Assembly: GCF_001278035.1 (NCBI RefSeq)
Contig: NZ_CP009452.1
Location: forward strand, 1,831,501 to 1,895,500
Source of the DNA: Sphingopyxis sp. 113P3
Lineage (GTDB): Bacteria > Pseudomonadota > Alphaproteobacteria > Sphingomonadales > Sphingomonadaceae
Reading direction: 5' to 3'
Length of the DNA stretch: 64,000 nt
The translations under genes and the position numbers were made by a program. How positions within the stretch are numbered: the stretch's first letter is position 1; each line of letters opens with the position of its first letter. Shown in pieces: positions 52,958 to 62,090 of this stretch. The notes under the pieces were generated by a model. The model was not told where the DNA came from. It searched no databases and worked only from the letters and a program-made list of their open reading frames with translations.

Positions 52958-55162
52958 TCAGTTCAGACTGAAGCGCAGCGAAGCGCCGAGCGTGCGTGGC
53001 CGCGTGACCGACCCCGCGAAGGAGAAAGGCGCGTTGAGGATGCCATATTGGTTGAACAGGTTCTTGGCGAAGAGCCCGAGTTCAAGCCCGTCGGCGACCG
53101 TCACCGACGCGTTGAGGTCGATGAGGTGATAGTCGCCCTTTTCCAGCGTCGCGCCGAACGCCACCGGCGCCGCCGACATATAGCGGTGCGAGAGGTTGAA
53201 ACGCGGCGCCATCGGCGAATCCGGGAAGCTCAAATCGAGCGAATTGGAGAGGATCCAGTCCGACGCTCCGGGAAGCCTTGTTCCCTTTGCATAGCCGCCG
53301 CCGGGCGCGAAGCTGTCGGGCAGCAGCGATGAAAGACGCGCGTCGTTGTAAGTGATATTCGACGCGAGGCTGAGGTGGCGCGTGGGGCGCAGCGTCAAGC
53401 TGATTTCGGCGCCATCGACGTCCGCGCCGCCGCCATTCACCGTATAGGCGTTGAAGTCGACAGGGGTGAACAGGCGGGCCTGAATATTGCCCCAGTCGAT
53501 ATGAAAGGCGGAGACGTCGACGCTGAGGGTCTGGCCGATCAGGTCGACGCGCGCGCCGATTTCGTAATTCCTGGTCGTGTCGCTTCCAAAGGTCAGAGGC
53601 AGGCCGGGTACCGCTGCCGAATAGACGTTGATGCCGCCGATCCGGAACCCTTCCGAATAGAGCGCATAGACCATGGCATCGCCCGTGGGTTTCCAGGTCA
53701 GCGAGATTTTCGGAATGAAGTCTGAATCCTTGCTGGTGCCGGGCGCGAAATCGAACGGCGGGATGAGGTTGGCATTGGGAAGATATTGAAGGCGCGGGCT
53801 CGACCGATATTCGAAGAGGCGCCCGCCCAAAGTCAGCGTGAGCCTATCGACAATGTCGAAAGAGGCTTCGCCGAAGATCGCCTTTTCGGAGACGCGGTTG
53901 CTGCTGACGGTGCGCGTTGCAAGATCGCCAGGTGCGAGCGTGTCGCCCGACTGGCCGCCGAACATGGCGGGGTTGGCGTCGATATAATCCCCGATACCCT
54001 CGATATAGGTTCCATCGGTGTTCGCCGAGCGCAGGCGTGTGTAGTTGGCGCCGACAAGCCAGCGAAAGCGGCCGCTATCGGGCGATGCGAGGCGGAGCTC
54101 GTAATAGTTGGTTTTGGACTTGCCGTCGCTGCTCGCGAGTTCGGGCGTCCCGGTGCGCGGATCATTGCCACCGAAGATCGAATTGTCGAACGCAAGATCG
54201 GCTTTTTTCTCGGTATAGCTGCCGATCGCCGTCAGCGTTGCAAAGCCCAGATCCTGTTCGAGCTTCAGGCTGTGCAGCATGAAGCTCGTGTCCTGGAACT
54301 CGGCGACGTTGGTCGCGCGCTCATAGGTCTTGGGCGGGCCGAAGAGGACGTAGGTCTGATCGTCGAGATCATATTCCTGATACATGCTGAGGGCCGAAAT
54401 CGTCGTTCCCTCGGCCGGGGTGAAGACGAGCGATCCGCGCAGGCCGCGAACGCGCAGGTCATTGCTGCCCTTCTCGCCGAGCAGACTGTTGTCGAGATAG
54501 CCCGCATCGAAGCGCTGCAAGGCGACGAGGCGCACCGCGAGCTTGTCGGCCGCGATGGGGACATTGACCATCGCCTTGGCGGCATAATTTGCCTCGCCCG
54601 CACGCTTGGTCGACGACAGATTGCCCTCGAAACCCGCGTCGAAGCCGCTCGCGTCGGCTTCGTTCACGACATAGTTGACGGCGCCGCCCAGCGACGAGGA
54701 GCCGAAGAGCGTTCCCTGCGGACCGCGGAGCACCTCGACGCGGCTGACGTCGAAGCTGTCGACATCGGGGATGACGAGCGGGAAGCCTGGTTCGATCAGC
54801 GGAATCTGGTTGAGATAATAGCCCGTCGTCGCCTGATTGGCCTCATGATAGGTGGTCGACGCGATGCCGCGGATCACGACCTCGGAGACCCCGGGCTGAT
54901 AGTCGTTGAAGACGACGCCGGGGACGCGGGTGATATAGTCGGACAGGCTTTGTGCGTTGAGCTTTTGCAGCGTCGCCTCGCTGACCGCGGCGACCGAACC
55001 CGCAACCTCGCGCACCGATTCCTGGCGCTTTGTCGCGGTCACCACGATGTCGCTGTCGTCGGTGGTTGCCGATGCAGACTGGGCAAATGCCGCCGGGGTT
55101 TGCCCGAGCGCGAGCAACGAAATGCCACAAATTACGACGCGCTTTACCGATGCAAAGGACAT
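52958..55162 (-). CDS. TonB-dependent receptor (sphingomonad type)
   Basis: This 734-residue receptor begins with a signal peptide (MSFASVKRVVICGISLLALG...FAQ) and a TonB-box-like DIVVTATKRQESV. A plug domain follows with LNAQSLSDYITRVPGVVF, VVIRGIAST and VEVLRGPQGTLFGSSSLGG, then a 22-strand barrel ending with a C-terminal Asn after ASLRFSL. ATG55162 is chosen over 55192. It faces the deacetylase operon and is divergent from an S9 peptidase gene, so it likely imports the substrate that these enzymes degrade. Confidence 0.92.
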   Translation of the reverse strand: MSFASVKRVVICGISLLALGQTPAAFAQSASATTDDSDIVVTATKRQESVREVAGSVAAVSEATLQKLNAQSLSDYITRVPGVVFNDYQPGVSEVVIRGIASTTYHEANQATTGYYLNQIPLIEPGFPLVIPDVDSFDVSRVEVLRGPQGTLFGSSSLGGAVNYVVNEADASGFDAGFEGNLSSTKRAGEANYAAKAMVNVPIAADKLAVRLVALQRFDAGYLDNSLLGEKGSNDLRVRGLRGSLVFTPAEGTTISALSMYQEYDLDDQTYVLFGPPKTYERATNVAEFQDTSFMLHSLKLEQDLGFATLTAIGSYTEKKADLAFDNSIFGGNDPRTGTPELASSDGKSKTNYYELRLASPDSGRFRWLVGANYTRLRSANTDGTYIEGIGDYIDANPAMFGGQSGDTLAPGDLATRTVSSNRVSEKAIFGEASFDIVDRLTLTLGGRLFEYRSSPRLQYLPNANLIPPFDFAPGTSKDSDFIPKISLTWKPTGDAMVYALYSEGFRIGGINVYSAAVPGLPLTFGSDTTRNYEIGARVDLIGQTLSVDVSAFHIDWGNIQARLFTPVDFNAYTVNGGGADVDGAEISLTLRPTRHLSLASNITYNDARLSSLLPDSFAPGGGYAKGTRLPGASDWILSNSLDLSFPDSPMAPRFNLSHRYMSAAPVAFGATLEKGDYHLIDLNASVTVADGLELGLFAKNLFNQYGILNAPFSFAGSVTRPRTLGASLRFSLN

Positions 55163-55411
55163 TCTCGCCTCCCTTTTGGTAGAAAGTTCCAATTGTCACG
55201 CTAACAGGTTCAATGATCATGTCGGCGATGGTTGGGCCATTCTCTCTCTTTATCGGGCCAGCAAAAGTGCGAATCTGGTCCATCGGGCCATGGCGATTTG
55301 CCCGATCGATGGACTGGGCGGCCTGATCGGCGCTGAAAGGCAAAGCTTCTTCCATAAGCTGTGGGCGCGGATGATGGTCCCGACGAATGAGGTTCGGCGA
55401 TGGAGAGGCAG

Positions 55412-57565
55412 ATGAATGAGGCTCGGCGGCGGTTTCTGGGCGGTGCCGCCGCGATGGCGCTGCTGTGGGCCGGGCCGCGCGCATGGGCGCACGCCGCCAA
55501 GGCGCCCTGGCCGAAGGTCACCCCGCCGCAATCGCCCCGCATTTCAGATATCATCGAGCAGCTGGGGCGCACGCGCGATGACGTCTACAGCTGGATGAAG
55601 TTCATTCCCGAAAATGGCGAACGGACGCGCGCCAATCTGCCAGGACGGGTCGCCGCGATGCTGGAGGACGAGAACGCCTATGCCGAGGCGGTCCTGGAGC
55701 CGCTCGCCGCCGAGCGTGCGGCCCTGCTCGAGGCAATGCTCGCACGGACCGCGGGGGAAATGGCGGCGCCCGCAATCGTGCAGGATGGCTGGGCCTATAC
55801 CAGTGAAATTCCTGCCGGCGCACATCACGCCGTCTACCGTCGGCGCCGAGCGGACGGGGAGGCCGAAGTGCTGGTCGACGAGGCGGTCCGCGCCGAGGGG
55901 CAGCCTTATTTCCGCAGCACCGGGCATCAGCCGAGCCCCGACCACCGCTGGTTCGTGTGGGCCGAGGACGTCATCGGCAACGACCGCCACCGCATCGTCG
56001 TTCGCGACAATCAAAGCGGTGCGATCCGAACGCTCGTCGAGAAAGATGCCTATGGCTATGGCGGGCTTGTCTTCGCACCCTCGTCACAATGGCTCTTCTG
56101 GATCTGGCGCGACGCGCGCAACCGGCCGACGCGGCTCTATCGCACCTCGCTCGACGGCAAGACGACACAGCTTGTCTATGAGGAAAAGGACCCTGCGATC
56201 TTCATGGGGGTGCGGCGCACCGCGGCGGGGGGTTTCGTCGCGCTCACGCTCTCGGGTCCCGAGACCGCCGAGGTGCGGCTGATCCGCGCTGGCGCAGAAA
56301 CCGAGCCGCCCCAGGTCGTCTGGCCGCGGCGGGCGGGCGTGCTCTACGAGATTGACGAATGGAACGGCGATCTCGTCGCGGTGACCGATGCGGGCGGCGC
56401 GTTCGACAAAAAGCTCATCCGGCTCGATGCGACAGACTTTGCGGTCAAGGAGACGCTGGTCGAACACCGCGCCGGGACGCCAATCCTGTCGGTCCATCCT
56501 TTTGCCGCCGCGCTGGTTCGTCTCGAGCGCATCGATGGCCAGCACAGCGTTGCGATCCTGCGGCCCGACGGGACCGAGCAGCGCGTCGCGTTCGACGATC
56601 CCGCCTACGCGATCGAGGTTCCGGCCGATCAGCCCTATTCGGCGCGGCATGTGCTCATCGTCCACCAGTCGCCCAAATCCCCTCGCCGCTGGATAAAGGT
56701 CGATCTGAAGGACGGCAGACAGCGCATCGTCCAGCAGCAGGCCGTTACCAATTTCGACCCCGACGATTATGAGGTCGAGCGCCTGTTTGCGCCCGCACCC
56801 GATGGCGAGCTCGTTCCCATTACCCTGCTGTCGCGGCGCGGGGCGCCCAAGGACGGCAAGGCGCCGCTGCTCCAATATGGATATGGCGCCTATGGTATTT
56901 CGAGCGACCCCGAATTTTCGATCCCCGCGCTCACTCTCGTCGATCGCGGCTGGCGCTATGCGATCGCGCACGTGCGCGGCGGCTCCGAAAAGGGCCGGCA
57001 ATGGTTCCTGAGCGGGCGCCGGTTCACGAAACGCAACAGCTTCACCGACTTCATCGCCTGCGCCGATTATCTGGCCCGCGAGGGCTATACGGCGAAGGGC
57101 CGAGTTGTGGCATATGGTCTGTCTGCAGGCGGCCTTCTGGTCGGGGCGAGCATGAACATCGCGCCGAATCTCTGGGCCGGGGTGATCGCGAAAGTGCCTT
57201 TCGTCGACATGCTCAACACGATGAGCGATGCTGCGCATCCGCTGGTGCCGCTCTTCCGTCCCGACTGGGGCGACCCGCTCGCCGATCCCGAGGCCTATGA
57301 CTATATCGCGTCGATATCGCCCTATGAGAATGTGAGGGCAAGCGCGTATCCGCCCTTGCTTTGCACCGCGGGGCTCAAGGATGACCGCGTTTCCTATTGG
57401 GAGCCGGCGAAGTTCGTGGCCGAGGTGCGGCACAAGTCGACGAGCGGCAACCCCGCGTTACTCCTCACCGATATGGAGAGCGGCCATCAAGGCAGCGCCG
57501 ACCTTGCGAGCGAATATCGGGAGAAGGCGCTTTTCTGGGCGTTTGCGATCCATTGCGTGACCTGA
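55412..57565 (+). CDS. Prolyl-oligopeptidase family serine peptidase (S9, oligopeptidase B-like), probably Tat-exported
   Basis: This 717-residue enzyme has a twin-arginine signal (MNEARRRFLGGAAAMALL, then AWAHA) and a seven-bladed propeller in the N-terminal half. The hydrolase domain has AYGLSAGGLLVGASMN as nucleophile elbow, VPFVDMLNTMSDAAHPL, and late CTAGLKDDRVSYWEPAK with Asp and then GHQGSADL with the catalytic His. Family members cut peptides below about 30 residues after basic or proline residues. The Tat signal points to the periplasm. It is divergent from the TonB-dependent receptor gene. Confidence 0.9.
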   Translation: MNEARRRFLGGAAAMALLWAGPRAWAHAAKAPWPKVTPPQSPRISDIIEQLGRTRDDVYSWMKFIPENGERTRANLPGRVAAMLEDENAYAEAVLEPLAAERAALLEAMLARTAGEMAAPAIVQDGWAYTSEIPAGAHHAVYRRRRADGEAEVLVDEAVRAEGQPYFRSTGHQPSPDHRWFVWAEDVIGNDRHRIVVRDNQSGAIRTLVEKDAYGYGGLVFAPSSQWLFWIWRDARNRPTRLYRTSLDGKTTQLVYEEKDPAIFMGVRRTAAGGFVALTLSGPETAEVRLIRAGAETEPPQVVWPRRAGVLYEIDEWNGDLVAVTDAGGAFDKKLIRLDATDFAVKETLVEHRAGTPILSVHPFAAALVRLERIDGQHSVAILRPDGTEQRVAFDDPAYAIEVPADQPYSARHVLIVHQSPKSPRRWIKVDLKDGRQRIVQQQAVTNFDPDDYEVERLFAPAPDGELVPITLLSRRGAPKDGKAPLLQYGYGAYGISSDPEFSIPALTLVDRGWRYAIAHVRGGSEKGRQWFLSGRRFTKRNSFTDFIACADYLAREGYTAKGRVVAYGLSAGGLLVGASMNIAPNLWAGVIAKVPFVDMLNTMSDAAHPLVPLFRPDWGDPLADPEAYDYIASISPYENVRASAYPPLLCTAGLKDDRVSYWEPAKFVAEVRHKSTSGNPALLLTDMESGHQGSADLASEYREKALFWAFAIHCVT

Positions 57566-57684
57566 CGCTCAGAGAGACCATCTCTTGTCCGGTCTCCTTC
57601 GCGGTTGGAACTGCTATGGATTGGCGCCGCCGGCGGTGACAGTCGCTCAGGCGCGAGCTATGGTGCGAGCCTCGGGGAGGCACC

Positions 57685-58257
57685 ATGCGCAAGTATCGCG
57701 GACGGCAGCGAAAGCAGTGGAGACGACCACCGCGGCGGCGGCGGTCCCGACAGACGTTTCCCGTCTTCCTTCTGTTTCTGCTTGCCTTCGCCGCGACCCT
57801 TGCGTTCACCAAAGGCTATCGGCCGACCTGGATTGAAGAGGTGGCAGGCGGGTCGATGTCGCTGGTTGGCGCAGCAACCGCTGAAACGTCCGGGCTGAGC
57901 GAGCCTTCGAAGCGCATAAGCTTTTCCTTCTGCCATAGGGGCGGGGGCTACAACTGCGTCGTCGATGGCGACACGATCTGGCTTGAGGGCGTGAAGATCC
58001 GGATTGCGGACATCGATACGGCAGAGACCCACGATTATCGGTGCCCGGCGGAAAGGGAACTTGGAGACAGGGCGACGGTGCGGCTGCGGGAAATTCTCGA
58101 GGCTGGGACCATTACGCTCCAACCCATCGACAGGGATACGGACCGTTATGGCCGCAAGCTGCGCATCGTGCTGGTCGACGGCAAAAGCGTCGGAAAGACC
58201 CTCGTCGATGAAGGGCTCGCGCGCTGGTACGAAGGCGGGCGAAGGCCATGGTGCTGA
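57685..58257 (+). CDS. Thermonuclease (SNase-like) family protein, membrane-anchored
   Basis: This 190-residue protein has a very basic N-terminus (KYRGRQRKQWRRPPRRRRS), one hydrophobic segment (FPVFLLFLLAFAATLAF), and a C-terminal SNase-like domain with CVVDGDTIWLEGVKIRIADID and DRYGRKLRIVLVDG. Family catalytic residues (Asp of DGDT, Arg-Ile-Ala-Asp-Ile-Asp, Glu in TAETHD, Arg of DRYGR) are visible. GGGGAGG precedes ATG57685. The target (DNA or RNA) is not known; many small relatives are export-bound nucleases. Confidence 0.85.
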   Translation: MRKYRGRQRKQWRRPPRRRRSRQTFPVFLLFLLAFAATLAFTKGYRPTWIEEVAGGSMSLVGAATAETSGLSEPSKRISFSFCHRGGGYNCVVDGDTIWLEGVKIRIADIDTAETHDYRCPAERELGDRATVRLREILEAGTITLQPIDRDTDRYGRKLRIVLVDGKSVGKTLVDEGLARWYEGGRRPWC

Positions 58258-58299
58258 AAACGCCTGGCGGCTGTGTAACGGGCCTGCGCTGCCCTGGCC

Positions 58300-58560
58300 T
58301 CAAGCGCCGATACATTCTTGCCTAACGGCGGTGATCGCACGAAGATCCGCATCTTCGTCGCGCGCCTGGTCGGGCGTGAGCCCTTGCGTCAAAATCAGCT
58401 TGCGGGCAGCGCGCTGGTCTTGGGGACGATTGACCGACTCCACGGCCAGAAGTCGCCGATCTCTGAAACAGAACACCGAAAATGCGCCGGTGGCCGGGTC
58501 GCCGCGGAGGCTCAGCTCATTTGCTCCACTGCTGATGCCGGCCATCGCGGTGCGGGCGTT
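58300..58560 (-). pseudogene. Ferredoxin reductase C-terminal domain remnant
   Basis: The minus-strand stretch reads GISSGANELSLRGDPATG, then FSVFCFRDRRLLAVESVNRP and AARKLIL. This is the Reductase_C domain of FAD-dependent ferredoxin reductases of aromatic or alkane oxygenase systems. No FAD or NAD domains precede it, so this is only the tail of a once complete gene of about 400 residues. Weak upstream similarity in other frames suggests frameshift decay. Confidence 0.7.
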
Positions 58561-58699
58561 GGCGTTCGCTCCATTGAGCATCGGGTACCGCCATCGGATC
58601 TGTCCACTGGGCATCTCGCTGGCTCGCCGAAGCGAGCCCCGCGACAATCTCAGTGCCCCGGATATTGGGGGCGAAAGGAGCAGTTATGGACAAGGTAGG

Positions 58700-58815
58700 C
58701 GAGGGGGCCGGGATGGAAGCTCGAGGGCCGTGTCGCCCTTGTGACCGGCGGCTCAAGCGGCATCGGGGCGAGCACGGCACGCGCCCTGGCAGCAGCGGGA
58801 GCGTGCGTGAGTTTT
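58700..58815 (+). pseudogene. Short-chain dehydrogenase N-terminal remnant
   Basis: A plus-strand frame reads GWKLEGRVALVTGGSSGIGA, then STARALAAAGACVSF, the NAD-binding TGxxxGIG start of an SDR. It stops being SDR-like after about 35 residues at the edge of an AT-rich repeat. The ATG at 58686 is in a different frame, so a base change has also broken the start. Confidence 0.75.
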
Positions 58816-58833
58816 CGGCCATGCCTCGGGACG

Positions 58834-58895
58834 ATTTTTAGGTTATTATGATGTGCAAGATTTAGGTTATTACGCGAGATGATTTTTTAGGTTGT
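58834..58895. repeat. Three direct repeats of a TTTAGGTTATTA-like word
   Basis: TTTAGGTTATTA occurs at 58837-58848 and 58861-58872, and TTTAGGTTGT at 58886-58895, at 24- and 25-bp spacing. They lie at the break point of the SDR fragment. Spacing and position suggest protein-binding repeats or the scar of a lost element. Confidence 0.6.
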
Positions 58896-59226
58896 CGCAC
58901 CCGACCGGAGCAGCCCACCGGCTTGGCTCGGCCACTTGGCGCCCCACCCCTCAATTCCTGAACACTGATTCCTATCGCCATCGCGCGATAGGACGACTTA
59001 TAGACGGGGTATTCGGGCGTTCCAAACTGCAGCTTCGAGCCAGTTCCTGTCGTTCTCCCGGCGCCCCAGGAACAACCGCTGTGGGCCCTCAATTCAGCTG
59101 AGGCCTGCGTCTTTCTAAGCTTCCGATGCGGACATTTTGAGAGACGATATCGGGTAATCCGCCCTCGATTTTGCCAGCTCTTCCACGGGCTTGCGAGTCT
59201 TTTCGGCGACCCGAATCGGGATGCAG
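58896..59226. other. 331-bp gene-free stretch before tRNA-Thr
   Basis: No gene is recognisable. Both strands have short open frames without a family or ribosome site. It is probably degraded DNA linked to the gene remnants on its left. Confidence 0.5.
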
Positions 59227-59302
59227 TGGTGCCGGCTGTCAGACTCGAACTGACGACCTACCGCTTACAAGGCGGTTGCTCTACCAACTGAGCTAAGCCG
59301 GC
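59227..59302 (-). tRNA. tRNA-Thr (anticodon TGT)
   Basis: The minus strand gives GCCGGCTTAGCTCAGTTGG, D-arm GAGC, anticodon stem ACCGC-CTTGTAA-GCGGT with anticodon TGT, TTCGAGT in the T loop, and the 3' end GCCGGCACCA with encoded CCA. It is 76 nt long and all arms pair. Confidence 0.97.
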
Positions 59303-59320
59303 TTCCGATGGCCCTTTGCT

Positions 59321-60193
59321 TCAAATGATGCCGAAGGTCCAGCCTTCCGTTGCAGCGAGTGCATCGGTGAGGGGCGAGGGCGACCAGGGCGCCTCGGCGC
59401 TGGCGATCGTGCGAAGCCAGGCAGCGGTGAGGAGCGCATCGCTTGCATGGTCGCTGATTGGCCCGCAAAGACCCAGAGGCGGCGATCCTATCGCGGTGAG
59501 CGCTTTATCGAGCACCTGGCCCTCGCGAATCTTGCTGCGTCCCGGCGGAAGCCCGGCTGCACGCGCTGCGAGACTGGTGTAAATTTCGACCAGGACCGGG
59601 CCCCTCGCCGGAACCGGGTCGAGCGGCCAGAGCGGAATCCGGCCGCCGAGGCGGTGGAGGAGGCGCATTCCCGAGAGGCTCGCCTTGCCGACTTGCGCTG
59701 CACCGACGAGATTGAAATTGCTGACGCTCGCCGCCTGCTTCGTTGCGCGCTGATGCCTTTCGACGACGCGCAGCCTTCCGCCCCCTTGGCCGAAGAGATC
59801 CCCGACGACGCCCCCGCCATGGCGAAAATGACGCTGGGCTTCAGGGTGCGCCAGAAAGGCGGCGGCTTCAAAATGCGGATCGTCCGCCGCGATCCGGTCG
59901 ACGAGCGCCCAAAGCGCGCGAATGTTCGCCGGACTCTCGCGCCATTCGGGAAAATAGGCGGCGCGGTCGGCAAAGGCGAAGGCCGCAGAAAAGTCAAAGC
60001 CGATCAGCATGTCGGTGCCCGACGCCGCGACATCCTTAAGCCAATCCCCTATCTCGGCGCGCGACCAGACATGTCCAGGCTTTACAAGCGCGGGCGCGGC
60101 TGCGCCGCTTGCCACGGCCAGCGCAATGCCGCGCTGGCGCTCGCCGCGCGCGCCCGACCAGTCGAGAGCGGCAAAATGGGTGAAACGGCGCAT
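59321..60193 (-). CDS. Hypothetical protein with RNase H-like (DUF429-like) features
   Basis: This 290-residue protein opens FAALDWSGARGERQRGIALAV, an early Asp on a first beta strand as in RNase H-like folds, and has MLIGFDFSAAFAF with further Asp and late SDHASDALLTAAWLR with Asp residues. This is the general look of DUF429-like proteins, but I cannot match it securely. ATG60193 is chosen; a TTG six bases earlier is possible. It is downstream of tRNA-Thr and divergent from nfu. Confidence 0.6.
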   Translation of the reverse strand: MRRFTHFAALDWSGARGERQRGIALAVASGAAAPALVKPGHVWSRAEIGDWLKDVAASGTDMLIGFDFSAAFAFADRAAYFPEWRESPANIRALWALVDRIAADDPHFEAAAFLAHPEAQRHFRHGGGVVGDLFGQGGGRLRVVERHQRATKQAASVSNFNLVGAAQVGKASLSGMRLLHRLGGRIPLWPLDPVPARGPVLVEIYTSLAARAAGLPPGRSKIREGQVLDKALTAIGSPPLGLCGPISDHASDALLTAAWLRTIASAEAPWSPSPLTDALAATEGWTFGII

Positions 60194-60256
60194 CGCCAAG
60201 CCCTAGCGCATGTGTGTCACCTTGCACAAAGCGCGATTGCGTCCCACATGCACCCC

Positions 60257-60835
60257 ATGCTGATCGAAACCGAATCGACGCCCAATCCCGCGACGCTCAA
60301 ATTCCTGCCCGGCGAGGCGGTGATGGAAGCGGGAACCCGCGATTTTGCCACGCCCGAAGAGGCCGAGGCCTCGCCGCTGGCGACTGCGCTCTTTTCGCTC
60401 GGTGACGTGACCGGCGTCTTCTTCGGCCGCGATTTCATTTCGGTGACGATTGCGCCGGGGGCCGAATGGGCTGATGTGAAGCCCGACGTTCTTGGCATCA
60501 TCATGGATCATTTTCTCGCGCGGATGCCGCTGTTTCATCCTGCAAGTGCCGCAGGGATCGGCGTTGCGGCAGAAGAGGAGGGCGGTTTCGCGGACGATCC
60601 CGCCGACGCCGACATCATCGAGCAGATCAAGGAGCTCATTGAAACGCGTGTCCGTCCCGCGGTCGCCAATGATGGCGGCGACATCATCTACCGCGGTTTC
60701 GACAAGGGCAATGTTTACCTCAAGATGCAAGGGGCCTGTGCGGGCTGCCCCTCGTCGACGGCGACGCTGAAGAACGGCATTGAGTCCCTGCTCAAACATT
60801 ATGTTCCCGAAGTGACGGCCGTCCACGCCGTCTGA
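60257..60835 (+). CDS. nfuA: Nfu-type iron-sulphur cluster carrier (NifU C-terminal domain)
   Basis: This 192-residue protein has an N-terminal Nfu_N domain (MLIETESTPNPATLKFLPG) and a C-terminal NifU-like domain with RPAVANDGGDI and the cluster-binding CAGCPSS. It holds and passes Fe-S clusters to apo-proteins. Starts at 60248 and 60257 are both possible; the family usually begins MFIETE or MLIETE, so 60257 is given. It is followed 24 bp later by a nitroreductase gene. Confidence 0.93.
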   Translation: MLIETESTPNPATLKFLPGEAVMEAGTRDFATPEEAEASPLATALFSLGDVTGVFFGRDFISVTIAPGAEWADVKPDVLGIIMDHFLARMPLFHPASAAGIGVAAEEEGGFADDPADADIIEQIKELIETRVRPAVANDGGDIIYRGFDKGNVYLKMQGACAGCPSSTATLKNGIESLLKHYVPEVTAVHAV

Positions 60836-60859
60836 TCCCATCCCGACAGGAGAAAGCCC

Positions 60860-61453
60860 ATGAGCGAGCCGCTTGCCGATAGCGCCCTCGACCAGCTGTT
60901 TCGTACCGCGCGCACCTATAACGGCTACATCGACCGGCCCGTTTCGGATGAGCAGCTCCGCGCGATCTGGGATCTCATGAAATATGGCCCGACGAGCGCC
61001 AACAGCCTGCCGGCGAGGATCGTGTGGTGCGTGTCTGACGAGGCGAAGGCAAAGCTCGCCGCGCTGGCGTTGCCCTCGAACGGCGAGAAAATCCTGAAGG
61101 CGCCGGTTACCGCCATCATCGCGATGGATACGGAATTCTACGAGCTTCTGCCCGAACTCTTTCCGCATACCGACGCGCGAAGCTGGTTTGCGGGCAATGC
61201 GCAGCATGCCGAGACGACCGCCCTTCGCAACTCGAGCCTGCAGGGCGCTTATTTCATCCTCGCCGCGCGCGCGCTGGGTCTCGATACGGGGCCGATGTCG
61301 GGCTTCGACAATGCCGCGGTCGACGCAGCCTTTTTTGCGGACGAGCCCAATGTGAAGAGCAATTTCATCTCGACGCTCGGATATGGCGACCCTGCGACAA
61401 TCTTCGAGCGCAGCCCGCGGCCCGATTTCCCCCGCTTCAACCGCATCGCCTGA
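60860..61453 (+). CDS. Nitroreductase family protein, RutE/malonic semialdehyde reductase-like
   Basis: This 197-residue FMN-dependent protein shows [21 protein letters not shown], then [40 protein letters not shown] and late [11 protein letters not shown]. The pattern matches RutE/HadB-type NADPH-dependent reductases. RutE reduces malonic semialdehyde or related aldehydes in pyrimidine breakdown, but no other rut gene is present, so the substrate is open. An AGGAGA site precedes ATG60860. Confidence 0.9.
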   Translation: MSEPLADSALDQLFRTARTYNGYIDRPVSDEQLRAIWDLMKYGPTSANSLPARIVWCVSDEAKAKLAALALPSNGEKILKAPVTAIIAMDTEFYELLPELFPHTDARSWFAGNAQHAETTALRNSSLQGAYFILAARALGLDTGPMSGFDNAAVDAAFFADEPNVKSNFISTLGYGDPATIFERSPRPDFPRFNRIA

Positions 61454-61472
61454 TCGGCGGGAGGCGCGGGGG

Positions 61473-62090
61473 GTGCTGCGACTGGTCATCGACACGGCGA
61501 GCGAGGCCTGTTCGGCTGCGCTGTTCGATGATGCGACGCTCCTCGATTTCCGGCACGAACTGATAGGGCGCGGGCACGCGGAGCGGCTGGTGCCGCTGAT
61601 AGCCGAACTGAACGACGGCGGACGCGCTGCGGCGATCGCCGTCGGCTGCGGCCCCGGCAGCTTCGCGGGCGTTCGGATCGGCGTTGCTGCCGCGCGGGCG
61701 CTCGCGCTCGGATGGGGCGTGCCCGTCGAGGGTTTTTCGAGCCTTGCGCTTGTTGCGGCAGTTGCAGCTAAGGAGCTCGCCGAGGCCGATGGCGGCCTTG
61801 TCGTGATGGAAGGGGGGCACGGGCAATGGTTCGTCCAGCCGTTCGCGGCTGACCTCGAGCCCGCCGCCGAGGTGCGCTCGCTTCTCCCCGATGAGGCGGT
61901 CGCGCTCCCGCACGCCCTCGTTGTCGGCAACCGCGCCGAGGCCTTTATTGCGCGCCGCGGACATGGCCGCGCGGTGCCCGCGCTCCCCGACGCGCGAGCC
62001 TTTGCTCTGCTCCCGCGTGTCGCGCTCTTTGCCGACCCGAGCCCGATCTACGGCCGCGCGCCCGACGCGAAGCCGATGGCAGCGCAATGA
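61473..62090 (+). CDS. tsaB: tRNA threonylcarbamoyladenosine biosynthesis protein TsaB
   Basis: This 205-residue protein starts at GTG61473 (VLRLVIDTASEACSAALF). It has RGHAERLVPLI and the ASKHA-fold core VGCGPGSFAGVRIG, typical of TsaB, the partner of TsaD in making t6A37 of tRNA. Sequence from 61383 in the same frame belongs to the previous gene's region. The stop overlaps rimI (ATGA), a common arrangement. Confidence 0.93.
   Translation: MLRLVIDTASEACSAALFDDATLLDFRHELIGRGHAERLVPLIAELNDGGRAAAIAVGCGPGSFAGVRIGVAAARALALGWGVPVEGFSSLALVAAVAAKELAEADGGLVVMEGGHGQWFVQPFAADLEPAAEVRSLLPDEAVALPHALVVGNRAEAFIARRGHGRAVPALPDARAFALLPRVALFADPSPIYGRAPDAKPMAAQ

Noticed and set aside
53786-55204. A 472-residue open frame antisense to the TonB-dependent receptor
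   Set aside because: Typical shadow frame of GC-rich DNA; low-complexity Arg/Ala/Glu composition and no recognisable domain.
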